Assembly (NCBI RefSeq): GCF_900090225.1
Contig: NZ_FMHY01000002.1
Coordinates: 1,426,001 to 1,490,000, forward strand
Origin: Micromonospora eburnea
Lineage (GTDB): Bacteria; Actinomycetota; Actinomycetes; Mycobacteriales; Micromonosporaceae
Length of the DNA: 64,000 bases
Direction of reading: 5' to 3'
Under the pieces are notes generated by a model. That model searched no databases. It saw only the letters and a program-made list of their open reading frames with translations, and was not told the origin of the DNA. Position numbers and translations under genes: made by a program. Positions 16,133-23,247 of this stretch are shown one piece after another (the first letter of the stretch is position 1; each line of letters starts with the position of its first letter).

Positions 16133-16936
16133 ATGCCGAACGATGCCGGGACTGTCGAGCCGGTCAACGCCGCCGGAGGGCCGAGCGGTGCCGGGGCAGC
16201 CACGCCGGACGCCGTACCGGCCTTCCCGGTGTGGCGTCCGGTGCGGGGCGGCAACGCCTTCGAGATCACTGTCGCCCGGCTCGTCCAGGCGATCAAGCTC
16301 GGCCTGGTCCGGGTCGGCGAGCGGCTGCCCGCGGAGCGGGAACTGGCCGAGCGGCTGCGGGTCAGCCGGGTGACCCTGCGGGAGGCGATAGCGGCGTTGC
16401 GCGACGCCGGCTACCTGGAATCCCGGCGCGGTCGTACCGGTGGGACCTTCGTCCGCTCGACGCTGCCCGTACCCGGTGCCGGCGGCGGGCACCCGGACGC
16501 GGGAGAGCTGGCCCGCGAGATGGGTGAGCGGCTGCCGGACGCGCTCGACTTCCGGCGCGTACTGGAATCGGGTGCGGCCGGGCTGGCCGCGAACCGTAGC
16601 CTGCCGGCGGTCGAGCGGCAGGCCCTGGTCGCCGCCCTGGCCGCCTCCCGCGACCGCGATCCGGCCAACCGGCGGGTCGCGGACTCCCGACTGCACCTGG
16701 CGGTCGCCGCGGCCAGCGGCTGCCCGTCGTTGGCCGCCGCCGTCGCCGACGTGCAGTTGACCCTCGACCGGCTCCTCGCCGCGATCCCGGTGATCCCCCG
16801 GAACCTCGACCACTCCGACGCCCAGCACACCCGGATCGTCGACGCGATCCTGGCCGGCGACGCGAACGCGGCCCGGCTGGTGATGGAGGAGCACTGCGAC
16901 GCCACGGCGGAGTTGTTGCGCGGCCTGCTCGGGTGA
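16133..16936 (+). CDS. GntR/FadR-family transcriptional regulator
   Basis: This 267-residue protein has a winged helix at about 40-105 (LGLVRVGERLPAERELAERL, VSRVTLREAIAALRDAGYL). An FCD effector domain follows (about 130-260), with metal- or ligand-binding residues in DSRLHLAVAAASG and EEHCDATAELLR. The start ATG 16133 follows AAGGGA; the open frame continues far upstream only because it is antiphase to the permease. It lies between the permease and the ligase genes and probably senses the amine or a gamma-glutamyl intermediate. Confidence 0.88.
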   Translation: MPNDAGTVEPVNAAGGPSGAGAATPDAVPAFPVWRPVRGGNAFEITVARLVQAIKLGLVRVGERLPAERELAERLRVSRVTLREAIAALRDAGYLESRRGRTGGTFVRSTLPVPGAGGGHPDAGELAREMGERLPDALDFRRVLESGAAGLAANRSLPAVERQALVAALAASRDRDPANRRVADSRLHLAVAAASGCPSLAAAVADVQLTLDRLLAAIPVIPRNLDHSDAQHTRIVDAILAGDANAARLVMEEHCDATAELLRGLLG

Positions 16937-16949
16937 GGCGGGCCGCCCA

Positions 16950-16982
16950 TTGACGAACTCAAAGGTTCGGTAGTAGACCTTT
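16950..16982 (+). promoter_or_regulatory. Promoter and operator before the GlnA-like gene
   Basis: TTGACG (16950-16955) and TAGACC (16974-16979) form a promoter with an 18-base spacer. AAAGGT (16961-16966) and ACCTTT (16977-16982) form an inverted repeat over the spacer and -10. Position suggests control by the GntR regulator encoded just upstream. Confidence 0.5.
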
Positions 16983-16985
16983 CGC

Positions 16986-18365
16986 ATGGAGGGCGCGCCG
17001 ATGAGGACAGCTCCACTCACGCTGGAACAGCTCCGGGCCGCGGTCCGCGACGGCGGGATCGACACGGTGGTGCTGGCCCTGACCGACATGCAGGGCCGGC
17101 TCCAGGGCAAGCGGTTCCACGCGCCCTACTTCCTCGACCAGGTGGTCGCGCACGGCAGCGAGGGCTGCAACTACCTGCTCGCCGTCGACGTGGACATGAA
17201 CACCGTCGACGGGTACGCGATGTCGAGCTGGGCCCGCGGCTACGGCGACTTCGCGATGAAGCCCGACCTGGTGACCCTGCGCCCGGTGCCCTGGCAGCCG
17301 GGGACCGCGCTGCTCCTGGCCGACCTGGAGTGGCTGGACGGCTCGGGTCCGGTGGCCGCCTCGCCCCGGCAGATCCTGCGCCGGCAGCTCGACCGGCTGG
17401 CCGGGCACGGGCTCACCGCGTACGCCGGGACGGAGCTGGAGTTCGTGCTGTTCCGCGACTCGTACGAGGAGGCGTGGCGGCGCGGCTACCGCGACCTGAC
17501 CCCGGCCAACCAGTACAACGTGGACTACTCGCTGCTCGGCACCGCCCGGGTGGAGCCGTTGCTGCGCCGGATCCGCACCGAGATGGCCGGAGCGGGGTTG
17601 ACCCCGGAGAGCGCCAAGGGCGAGTGCAACCTCGGCCAGCACGAGATCGCCTTCCGCTACGACGAGGCGCTGGCCTGCGCCGACCACCACGTGATCTACA
17701 AGAACGGGGCGAAGGAAATCGCCGCCCAAGAGGGCATGTCGATCACCTTCATGGCCAAGCCGAACGCCCGCGAGGGCAACTCCTGCCACGTCCACTTCTC
17801 GCTGCGCGACGCGTCCGGGGCGTCCGCGATGCCGGGCGACGGGCCGGCCCAGCTGAGCGTCACCGGGCAGCGGGTGGTGGCCGGGCTGCTCGCCACCATG
17901 CGCGAGTTCAGCCTCTTCTCCGCCCCGAACGTCAACTCCTACAAGCGCTACCAGCCGGGCTCGTTCGCCCCGACCGCGCTGCGCTGGGGCACCGACAACC
18001 GCACCTGCGCGCTGCGGCTCGTCGGGCACGGCCAGGGGCTGCGGGTGGAGAACCGGGCGCCCGGCGCGGACGTCAACCCGTACCTGGCGATCGCCGCGCT
18101 GGTCGCCGGGGCGGTGTACGGCATCGAACGGGAGTTGACGCTGGAGGAGGAGTGCACCGGCAACGCGTACGACGACGGCACCGCCGAGCGGGTCCCCGGC
18201 ACGCTCCGCGACGCCCTGGCCCTGTGGGAAGGCTCCGAGCTGGCCAAGGACGCCTTCGGCCCCGAGGTCGTCGCCCACTACGCCAACCAGGCCCGCGTCG
18301 AGCTGACCGCCTTCGACGCCGCCGTCACCGACTGGGAACTAACCCGTGGCTTCGAACGCCTCTAA
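16986..18365 (+). CDS. Glutamine synthetase-like gamma-glutamyl-amine ligase (GlnA4/PuuA type)
   Basis: This 459-residue GS-fold enzyme has LTDMQGRLQGKRF in the N-terminal beta-grasp and metal-binding TELEFVLF and KGECNLGQHEIAFRY. It also has CHVHFSLRD and the ATP/glutamate loop NRTCALRLVGHGQGLRVENR. The adenylylation-site loop of GlnA is not evident. Family members join glutamate to amines with ATP: putrescine in PuuA, polyamines in streptomycete GlnA3 and ethanolamine in GlnA4. The oxidising partners here favour the GlnA4 reaction. ATG 16986 may be leaderless; ATG 17001 has GGAGGG seven bases upstream and is the alternative. Confidence 0.85.
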   Translation: MEGAPMRTAPLTLEQLRAAVRDGGIDTVVLALTDMQGRLQGKRFHAPYFLDQVVAHGSEGCNYLLAVDVDMNTVDGYAMSSWARGYGDFAMKPDLVTLRPVPWQPGTALLLADLEWLDGSGPVAASPRQILRRQLDRLAGHGLTAYAGTELEFVLFRDSYEEAWRRGYRDLTPANQYNVDYSLLGTARVEPLLRRIRTEMAGAGLTPESAKGECNLGQHEIAFRYDEALACADHHVIYKNGAKEIAAQEGMSITFMAKPNAREGNSCHVHFSLRDASGASAMPGDGPAQLSVTGQRVVAGLLATMREFSLFSAPNVNSYKRYQPGSFAPTALRWGTDNRTCALRLVGHGQGLRVENRAPGADVNPYLAIAALVAGAVYGIERELTLEEECTGNAYDDGTAERVPGTLRDALALWEGSELAKDAFGPEVVAHYANQARVELTAFDAAVTDWELTRGFERL

Positions 18366-18407
18366 CCCACCCCACCCCCCACCCCACCCCCCACCCCACC
18401 GCCCACC

Positions 18408-18485
18408 CCGGCGATCTTGCACTTTCGGTCTGTGGTTCGTGCCGATATGAGGCTTTTGTTGAGGCGGCAACTGCAAGATCGGCGG
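18408..18485. repeat. REP-like palindromic element
   Basis: CGATCTTGCA (18412-18421) and TGCAAGATCG (18472-18481) are perfect inverted ends of an element of about 70 bp, and matching C/G bases extend the arms to about 13 of 14. The core between them is not strongly self-complementary. It follows a run of CCCCACC-type repeats (18367-18408) after the ligase stop. From memory, this kind of element recurs in Micromonosporaceae intergenic DNA. It may separate expression of the ligase from the next gene. Confidence 0.6.
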
Positions 18486-18517
18486 GTAGCGGGAGCGGGA
18501 GCGGGAGGGGAGGGCGC

Positions 18518-19873
18518 GTGACTGAGGTGCGGAACCCGGCGACGGGGGAGGTGCTACGGGAGGTTCCCGGCACGTCAAGCGCGGAGGTGGATGCGGCTAT
18601 CGGGCGGGCCGCGGGGGCGTACGAGGGGTGGCGGAAGGCGGCGCCGGGGGAGCGGGCGCGGGTGTTGCGGCGGTTCGCGGCGGAGGTCGACGCGCATCTT
18701 GAGGAGCTGGCGCTGCTGGAGGTGCGCAACTCCGGCCACACCATCGGCAACGCCCGCTGGGAGGCGGGCAACGTCCGGGACGTCCTCGACTACTACGCGG
18801 GCGCGCCCGAGCGGCTGACCGGGCGGCAGATCCCGGTGCCCGGCGGCCTCGACGTCACCTTCCACGAGCCGCTCGGCGTGGTCGGGGTGATCGTGCCGTG
18901 GAACTTCCCGATGCCCATTGCCGGCTGGGGCTTCGCGCCCGCCCTGGCGGCCGGCAACACCGTCGTGCTGAAGCCGGCCGAGCTGACCCCGCTCACCGCG
19001 CTGCGCCTGGCCGAGCTGGCCCTCGAAGCGGGGCTTCCGGAGCACGTGTTCACCGTCCTGCCCGGGCAGGGGAGCGTGGTGGGGGAACGGTTCGTCACCC
19101 ACCCGGCGGTACGCAAGGTCTGCTTCACCGGTTCCACCGAGGTCGGCACCCGGATCATGGCGGGCTGCGCGGCCCAGGTTAAGCGGGTGACCCTGGAGCT
19201 GGGCGGCAAGTCCGCCAACCTGGTCTTCGCCGACGCCGACCTTGAGAAGGCGGCGGCCAGCGCGCCGTACGCGGTCTTCGACAACGCCGGCCAGGACTGC
19301 TGCGCCCGGTCCCGGATCCTGGTCCAGCGCCCGGTGTACGACCGCTTCCTCGAACTGCTCGAACCGGCCGTACGCGCGTTCCGGGTCGAGGACCCGGCCG
19401 CCGAGACGGCCGAGATGGGCCCGCTGATCTCCGCCGGCCACCGGGACCGGGTCGCCGGGTACGTAGACGGGGCGAAGGTGGCCTTCACCGGCTCCCGCCC
19501 GGACGGCCCCGGCTTCTGGTACGCCCCGACGGTGCTGCTCGCCGACTCCCCGGCCGACCGGCACTGGCGCGAGGAGATCTTCGGCCCGGTCGTCTCGGTG
19601 CTGCCGTTCGACGACGAGGCGGACGCGATCCGGCTGGCCAACGACACCGAGTACGGCCTCTCCGGCTCCGTCTGGACCCGGGATGTCGGCCGGGCGATCC
19701 GGGTGGCCCGGGCGGTGGAGTCGGGCAACCTCAGCGTCAACTCGCACTCCTCGGTGCGCTACTGGACCCCGTTCGGCGGGATGAAGCGCTCCGGTCTCGG
19801 CCGGGAGCTGGGTCCGGACGCGCTGCACGCCTTCACCGACGTCAAGAACGTGTTCATCAGCACGGAGGAGTGA
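18518..19873 (+). CDS. NAD(P)-dependent aldehyde dehydrogenase
   Basis: This 451-residue ALDH has the motifs GVVGVIVPWNFPM and NTVVLKPAELTPL, FTGSTEVG, LELGGKS (general base Glu), catalytic Cys261 in AGQDCCA, and EEIFGPVVSVLPF. It is slightly short at the N-terminus compared with typical 475-500 residue members. GTG 18518 follows a purine-rich GGGAGGGG ribosome site. In this cluster it would oxidise a gamma-glutamyl aldehyde to the acid. The SDR gene starts one base after its stop. Confidence 0.92.
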   Translation: MTEVRNPATGEVLREVPGTSSAEVDAAIGRAAGAYEGWRKAAPGERARVLRRFAAEVDAHLEELALLEVRNSGHTIGNARWEAGNVRDVLDYYAGAPERLTGRQIPVPGGLDVTFHEPLGVVGVIVPWNFPMPIAGWGFAPALAAGNTVVLKPAELTPLTALRLAELALEAGLPEHVFTVLPGQGSVVGERFVTHPAVRKVCFTGSTEVGTRIMAGCAAQVKRVTLELGGKSANLVFADADLEKAAASAPYAVFDNAGQDCCARSRILVQRPVYDRFLELLEPAVRAFRVEDPAAETAEMGPLISAGHRDRVAGYVDGAKVAFTGSRPDGPGFWYAPTVLLADSPADRHWREEIFGPVVSVLPFDDEADAIRLANDTEYGLSGSVWTRDVGRAIRVARAVESGNLSVNSHSSVRYWTPFGGMKRSGLGRELGPDALHAFTDVKNVFISTEE

Positions 19874-19874
19874 G

Positions 19875-20642
19875 ATGCAGGGACGATTGACCGGCCGGGT
19901 GGCCGTGGTGACCGGGGCGGGCAGCGGGATCGGGCTGGCCACCGTACGGCGCTTCGCCGCCGAGGGGGCCCGGGTGGTCTGCGTCGACATCGACGCCGAG
20001 ACAGGCCGGCGGGCCGCCGACGAGGTGGGCGGCGAGTTCGTCGCCTGCGACGTGGCCGACGAGGCGTCGGTGCGGGACCTCTTCGACGGGGTCGCCGAAC
20101 GGCACGGCCGGATCGACGTCGCGTTCAACAACGCCGGCATCTCCCCGCCGGACGACGACTCCATCCTGGACACCGGCCTGGACGCCTGGGAGCGGGTGCT
20201 GCGGGTCAACACCACCAGCGTCTATCTCTGCTGCAAGTACGTCATCCCGCACATGCGCCGGCAGGGCAAGGGCTCGATCATCAACACCGCCTCGTTCGTC
20301 GCCCTGATGGGGGCGGCGACCTCGCAGATCGCGTACACCGCGAGCAAGGGCGGGGTGCTGGCGATGACCCGGGAGCTGGGCGTGCAGTTCGCCCGGGAGG
20401 GCATCCGGGTCAACGCGCTCTGCCCCGGCCCGGTCGCCACCCCGCTGCTGCTGGAGCTGTTCGCCAAGGACCCGGAGCGGGCCGCCCGCCGCCTCGTGCA
20501 CGTGCCGATGGGCCGGTTCGGCAACCCGGAGGAGATCGCCGCCGCGGTGGCCTTCCTGGCCAGCGACGACGCCTCGTTCATGACCGCCGCGCAGTTCGTC
20601 GTCGACGGCGGAATCACCGGCGCCTACGTGACGCCACTGTGA
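19875..20642 (+). CDS. Short-chain dehydrogenase/reductase
   Basis: This classical 255-residue SDR has the cofactor motif TGAGSGIG, D in VCVDID (suggesting NAD), NNAG in AFNNAGIS, catalytic Ser near NTASFVALMG and YTASKGG (Y-x3-K). The C-terminus is GGITGAY. As an alcohol dehydrogenase it could oxidise gamma-glutamyl-ethanolamide to the aldehyde that the neighbouring ALDH would use. Its TGA overlaps the GTG of the first intergenic repeat unit. Confidence 0.9.
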   Translation: MQGRLTGRVAVVTGAGSGIGLATVRRFAAEGARVVCVDIDAETGRRAADEVGGEFVACDVADEASVRDLFDGVAERHGRIDVAFNNAGISPPDDDSILDTGLDAWERVLRVNTTSVYLCCKYVIPHMRRQGKGSIINTASFVALMGAATSQIAYTASKGGVLAMTRELGVQFAREGIRVNALCPGPVATPLLLELFAKDPERAARRLVHVPMGRFGNPEEIAAAVAFLASDDASFMTAAQFVVDGGITGAYVTPL

Positions 20643-20757
20643 GCGCGAGGAGTGAGCCGGGTCTGCGAGCCCCGCAGTCGCGAACGAGGGCGGGCTCGGT
20701 GAGCGCGAGGAGTGAGCCGGTTCTGCGAGCCCCGCAGTCGCGAACGAGGACGTCGCG
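20639..20757 (+). repeat. Tandem 60/59-bp coupling repeat, two units
   Basis: Unit 1 is 20639-20698 and unit 2 is 20699-20757. They share GTGAGCGCGAGGAGTGAGCC at the start and a near-identical middle, and differ mainly in the last ten bases. Unit 1 begins inside the SDR stop (GTGA), and unit 2 ends at the GTG of the hydrolase gene. The same family occurs as a pair at 30932-31049 on the other strand. Confidence 0.9.
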
Positions 20758-20761
20758 GTGA
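20639..20761 (+). CDS. Possible 40-codon micro-ORF encoded by the repeat
   Basis: Because unit 1 is 60 bp, the frame opened by GTG 20639 reads through unit 2 and stops at TGA 20759-20761, which overlaps the next gene's GTG. Unit 2 alone would give a 20-codon ORF from GTG 20699. The peptide unit is VSARSEP-x-LRAPQSRTR. Translation would couple the SDR and hydrolase genes. Whether a stable peptide is made is unknown. Confidence 0.3.
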   Translation: MSARSEPGLRAPQSRTRAGSVSARSEPVLRAPQSRTRTSR

Positions 20762-21486
20762 GTCGGCCGGTGATCGGGATCACCGCGTACGCCGAACCGG
20801 CCGGCTGGGCGGTGTGGCGGGACGTCCCGGCGGCGCTGGTGCCGCAGGCGTACGTCCGGGCGGTGACCGCCGCCGGCGGCCGGGCCGTGGTGCTGCCCCC
20901 GGACGACACGGACGCGGACGTGCTGCGGGTCCTCGACGGGCTGCTGCTGGCCGGTGGCGCCGACGTCGGCCCGGAGCGGTACGGCCAGCCGCCCGACCCG
21001 CGCACCGAGAGCCGGCCGGACCGGGACGCCGGCGAGCTGGCCCTGCTGGCCGGCGCGCTCGCCGCCGACCTGCCGGTGCTCGGAGTGTGCCGGGGGATGC
21101 AGCTCCTCGCGGTCGCGCACGGCGGCGCGCTGCACCAGCACCTGCCGGACGTGGTCGGCCACGACGGGCACCGCCCGGCCCCCGGGGTGTACGGCGCCCA
21201 CCCGGTCCGGTTCGCCCCCGGCAGCCTGGCCGCAACGGTGCTGGGCGGGGTGGACCGGGTCAACTCGTACCACCATCAGGGGGTGGCCGACCCGGGAAGC
21301 CTGACCGCCACCGGCTGGGCCGACGACGGGGTGCTGGAGGCGGTCGAGGACCCGGGGCGGCGCTTCCTGCTCGGGGTGCAGTGGCATCCGGAGAACGACG
21401 CCGATCCCCGCCCGATCACGGCACTGGTCCGGGCCGCCGGCCGGTCGACCGGCCGTGACGGGGATCACCCCGGTGGGCGGCGATAG
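20758..21486 (+). CDS. Gamma-glutamyl hydrolase, class I glutamine amidotransferase fold (PuuD-like)
   Basis: This 242-residue protein is of the peptidase C26/PuuD group. Catalytic Cys111 lies in GVCRGMQLL, and His210 and Glu212 in QWHPEND. The early LLAGGADVGPERYG is the typical oxyanion-side loop. PuuD releases GABA from gamma-glutamyl-GABA; here it would release the oxidised amine product, for example glycine from gamma-glutamylglycine, and recycle glutamate. GTG 20758 has GAGG eight bases upstream, supplied by the repeat. Confidence 0.9.
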   Translation: MSRPVIGITAYAEPAGWAVWRDVPAALVPQAYVRAVTAAGGRAVVLPPDDTDADVLRVLDGLLLAGGADVGPERYGQPPDPRTESRPDRDAGELALLAGALAADLPVLGVCRGMQLLAVAHGGALHQHLPDVVGHDGHRPAPGVYGAHPVRFAPGSLAATVLGGVDRVNSYHHQGVADPGSLTATGWADDGVLEAVEDPGRRFLLGVQWHPENDADPRPITALVRAAGRSTGRDGDHPGGRR

Positions 21487-21489
21487 GCT
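21484..21489 (+). promoter_or_regulatory. -10 box for a leaderless map transcript
   Basis: TAGGCT overlaps the hydrolase stop codon and stands six bases before ATG 21496. No Shine-Dalgarno sequence is present at this start, which supports a leaderless mRNA. Confidence 0.55.
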
Positions 21490-21495
21490 GTGGTC

Positions 21496-22353
21496 ATGAC
21501 TGTCCGTGCGCCGCTGACCCCAGGCACGCTCTCCCCGTGGCGAGCGGTGCCCGCCCACATCCCGCGCCCCGAGTACGTGGGCAAGAAGCGTCCGCAGGAG
21601 TGGCGGGGCTCGCACGTGCAGACCCCCGAGACCATCGAGAAGATGCGGGTCGCCGGCCGGCTCGCGGCTCAGGCCACCCAGCTCGCCGGAGAGCACTGCA
21701 AGCCGGGGGTGACCACCGACGAGATCGACAAGGTGGTCCACGAGTTCCTCTGCGACCACGGCGCCTACCCGTCGACGCTGGGCTACAAGGGCTTCCCGAA
21801 GTCGTGCTGCACCAGCCTCAACGAGGTGATCTGCCACGGCATCCCGGACACGACCGTGCTTGAGGACGGCGACATCATCAACGTCGACGTCACCGCGTAC
21901 ATCGGCGGGGTGCACGGCGACACCGACGCCACGTTCTGCGTGGGCGAGGTGAGCGAGGAGGCCCGCCTGCTGGTCGAGCGGACCCACGCGGCGATGATGC
22001 GCGGCATCAAGGCGGTCGCCCCGGGCCGGCAGATCAACGTGATCGGCCGGGTCATCGAGTCGTACGCCAAGCGGTTCGGCTACGGGGTCGTCCGTGACTT
22101 CACCGGCCACGGCATCGGCGAATCCTTCCACAGTGGCCTCTACGTGCCGCACTACGACAGCCCCCGCCCGACCGACGTGATGGAGCCGGGCATGACGTTC
22201 ACCATCGAGCCGATGATCACCCTCGGCACCTACCAGTACGACATGTGGGACGACGGCTGGACGGTGGTGACCAAGGACCGCAGGTGGACGGCCCAGTTCG
22301 AGCACACCATCGTCGTGACCGACGACGGCTACGAGATCCTGACCCTGCCGTGA
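21496..22353 (+). CDS. map: Type I methionine aminopeptidase (MapB/MetAP1c type)
   Basis: This 285-residue enzyme removes the initiator Met from nascent proteins. The metal ligands appear in order in [17 protein letters not shown] (two Asp), GHGIGESFH (His), EPM (Glu) and QFEHT (Glu). The 40-residue N-terminal extension with [14 protein letters not shown] matches the proline-containing linker of mycobacterial MetAP1c, thought to contact the ribosome. The next gene overlaps its stop by four bases. Confidence 0.95.
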   Translation: MTVRAPLTPGTLSPWRAVPAHIPRPEYVGKKRPQEWRGSHVQTPETIEKMRVAGRLAAQATQLAGEHCKPGVTTDEIDKVVHEFLCDHGAYPSTLGYKGFPKSCCTSLNEVICHGIPDTTVLEDGDIINVDVTAYIGGVHGDTDATFCVGEVSEEARLLVERTHAAMMRGIKAVAPGRQINVIGRVIESYAKRFGYGVVRDFTGHGIGESFHSGLYVPHYDSPRPTDVMEPGMTFTIEPMITLGTYQYDMWDDGWTVVTKDRRWTAQFEHTIVVTDDGYEILTLP

Positions 22354-23063
22354 CCGACACCCCCGCCGCGCTGCGTGAGGCCCACCACGCGGACGTGTCC
22401 GGCGGCTGGCTGCGGCCGGCCGTGTTCGGCGCGATGGACGGCCTGGTCACCAACATCGCCCTGATCGCCGGCGTCGGCGGCGGTGGCGTCTCGCCCCGCA
22501 ACATCGTGCTCACCGGTGCCGCCGGTCTGGTCGCCGGCGCCATCTCGATGGGGCTGGGGGAATACACCAGCGTCCGGTCGGCCAACGAGCAGGTGGCCGC
22601 GGAGGTGGCCAAGGAGCGGCGCGAGCTGGAACGGCACCCCGAGGCGGAGGCCCGCGAGCTGGCCGACGCGTGGGTCCGCCGAGGGCTGCCCCGGGACCTG
22701 GCCGTGCAGGTGGCCGACGCGGTCCGCGCCAACCCGGAGGAGGCGCTGCGGATGCACGTACGGGAGGAGTTGGGCGTCGACCTCGACGACCAGCCCAGCC
22801 CGTGGGCGGCGGCGATCTCCTCGTTCCTCTGTTTCTCGGTCGGCGCGCTGGTGCCGCTGCTGACGTACCTGCTCGGTTTCACCAGCCTCTGGCTGGCGCT
22901 CGGCGTCGGCGGGGTGGGGCTCTTCGCGGCCGGCGCGATCGTGGCCCGGTTCACCTACCGCGGCTGGTGGTCCAGTGGTCTGCGGCAGCTCCTGCTCGGC
23001 GGCCTGGCCGCCGCCGCGACCTATTTCATCGGCACCCTGATCGGCGTCTCCGGCATCGGCTGA
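22350..23063 (+). CDS. VIT1/CCC1-family transporter
   Basis: This 237-residue membrane protein has the VIT1/CCC1 pattern: [19 protein letters not shown] in the first helix, [15 protein letters not shown] in the second, a charged cytoplasmic helix-loop (about 75-150), then three more helices. Homologues move Fe2+ or Mn2+ out of the cytosol in exchange for protons. The GTG start overlaps the map stop (GTGA), so the two are co-translated. Confidence 0.9.
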   Translation: MTDTPAALREAHHADVSGGWLRPAVFGAMDGLVTNIALIAGVGGGGVSPRNIVLTGAAGLVAGAISMGLGEYTSVRSANEQVAAEVAKERRELERHPEAEARELADAWVRRGLPRDLAVQVADAVRANPEEALRMHVREELGVDLDDQPSPWAAAISSFLCFSVGALVPLLTYLLGFTSLWLALGVGGVGLFAAGAIVARFTYRGWWSSGLRQLLLGGLAAAATYFIGTLIGVSGIG

Positions 23064-23094
23064 CGCGCTCGCCCGTCGGCGTCCCCGCCGCTGA

Positions 23095-23145
23095 ATCCAG
23101 GATGTAGTGGCCGCACCGCCGCACCGAGACCACTACATCCTGGAT
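23095..23145. repeat. Perfect 16-bp stem REP-like hairpin
   Basis: ATCCAGGATGTAGTGG (23095-23110) pairs with CCACTACATCCTGGAT (23130-23145) across a 19-base loop. It lies after the VIT gene and may act as its terminator. The AT-containing arms and long loop are unlike the GC-rich terminators elsewhere in the window, so a repeat element is more likely. Confidence 0.7.
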
Positions 23146-23247
23146 CGGGCGCGATCTCGGCTGATCGTGGCCAGGTAGTGCCACGGCACCAACGTGCCAT
23201 CCGGAAGCATTGCCCTGACCTGCGGGCGTCGACTACCCCTCATACGC

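Noticed and set aside
18367..18408. CCCCACC tract as a terminator or phase-variation tract
   Set aside because: It has no hairpin, no U-run and lies outside coding sequence. It is probably low-complexity drift next to the REP-like element.
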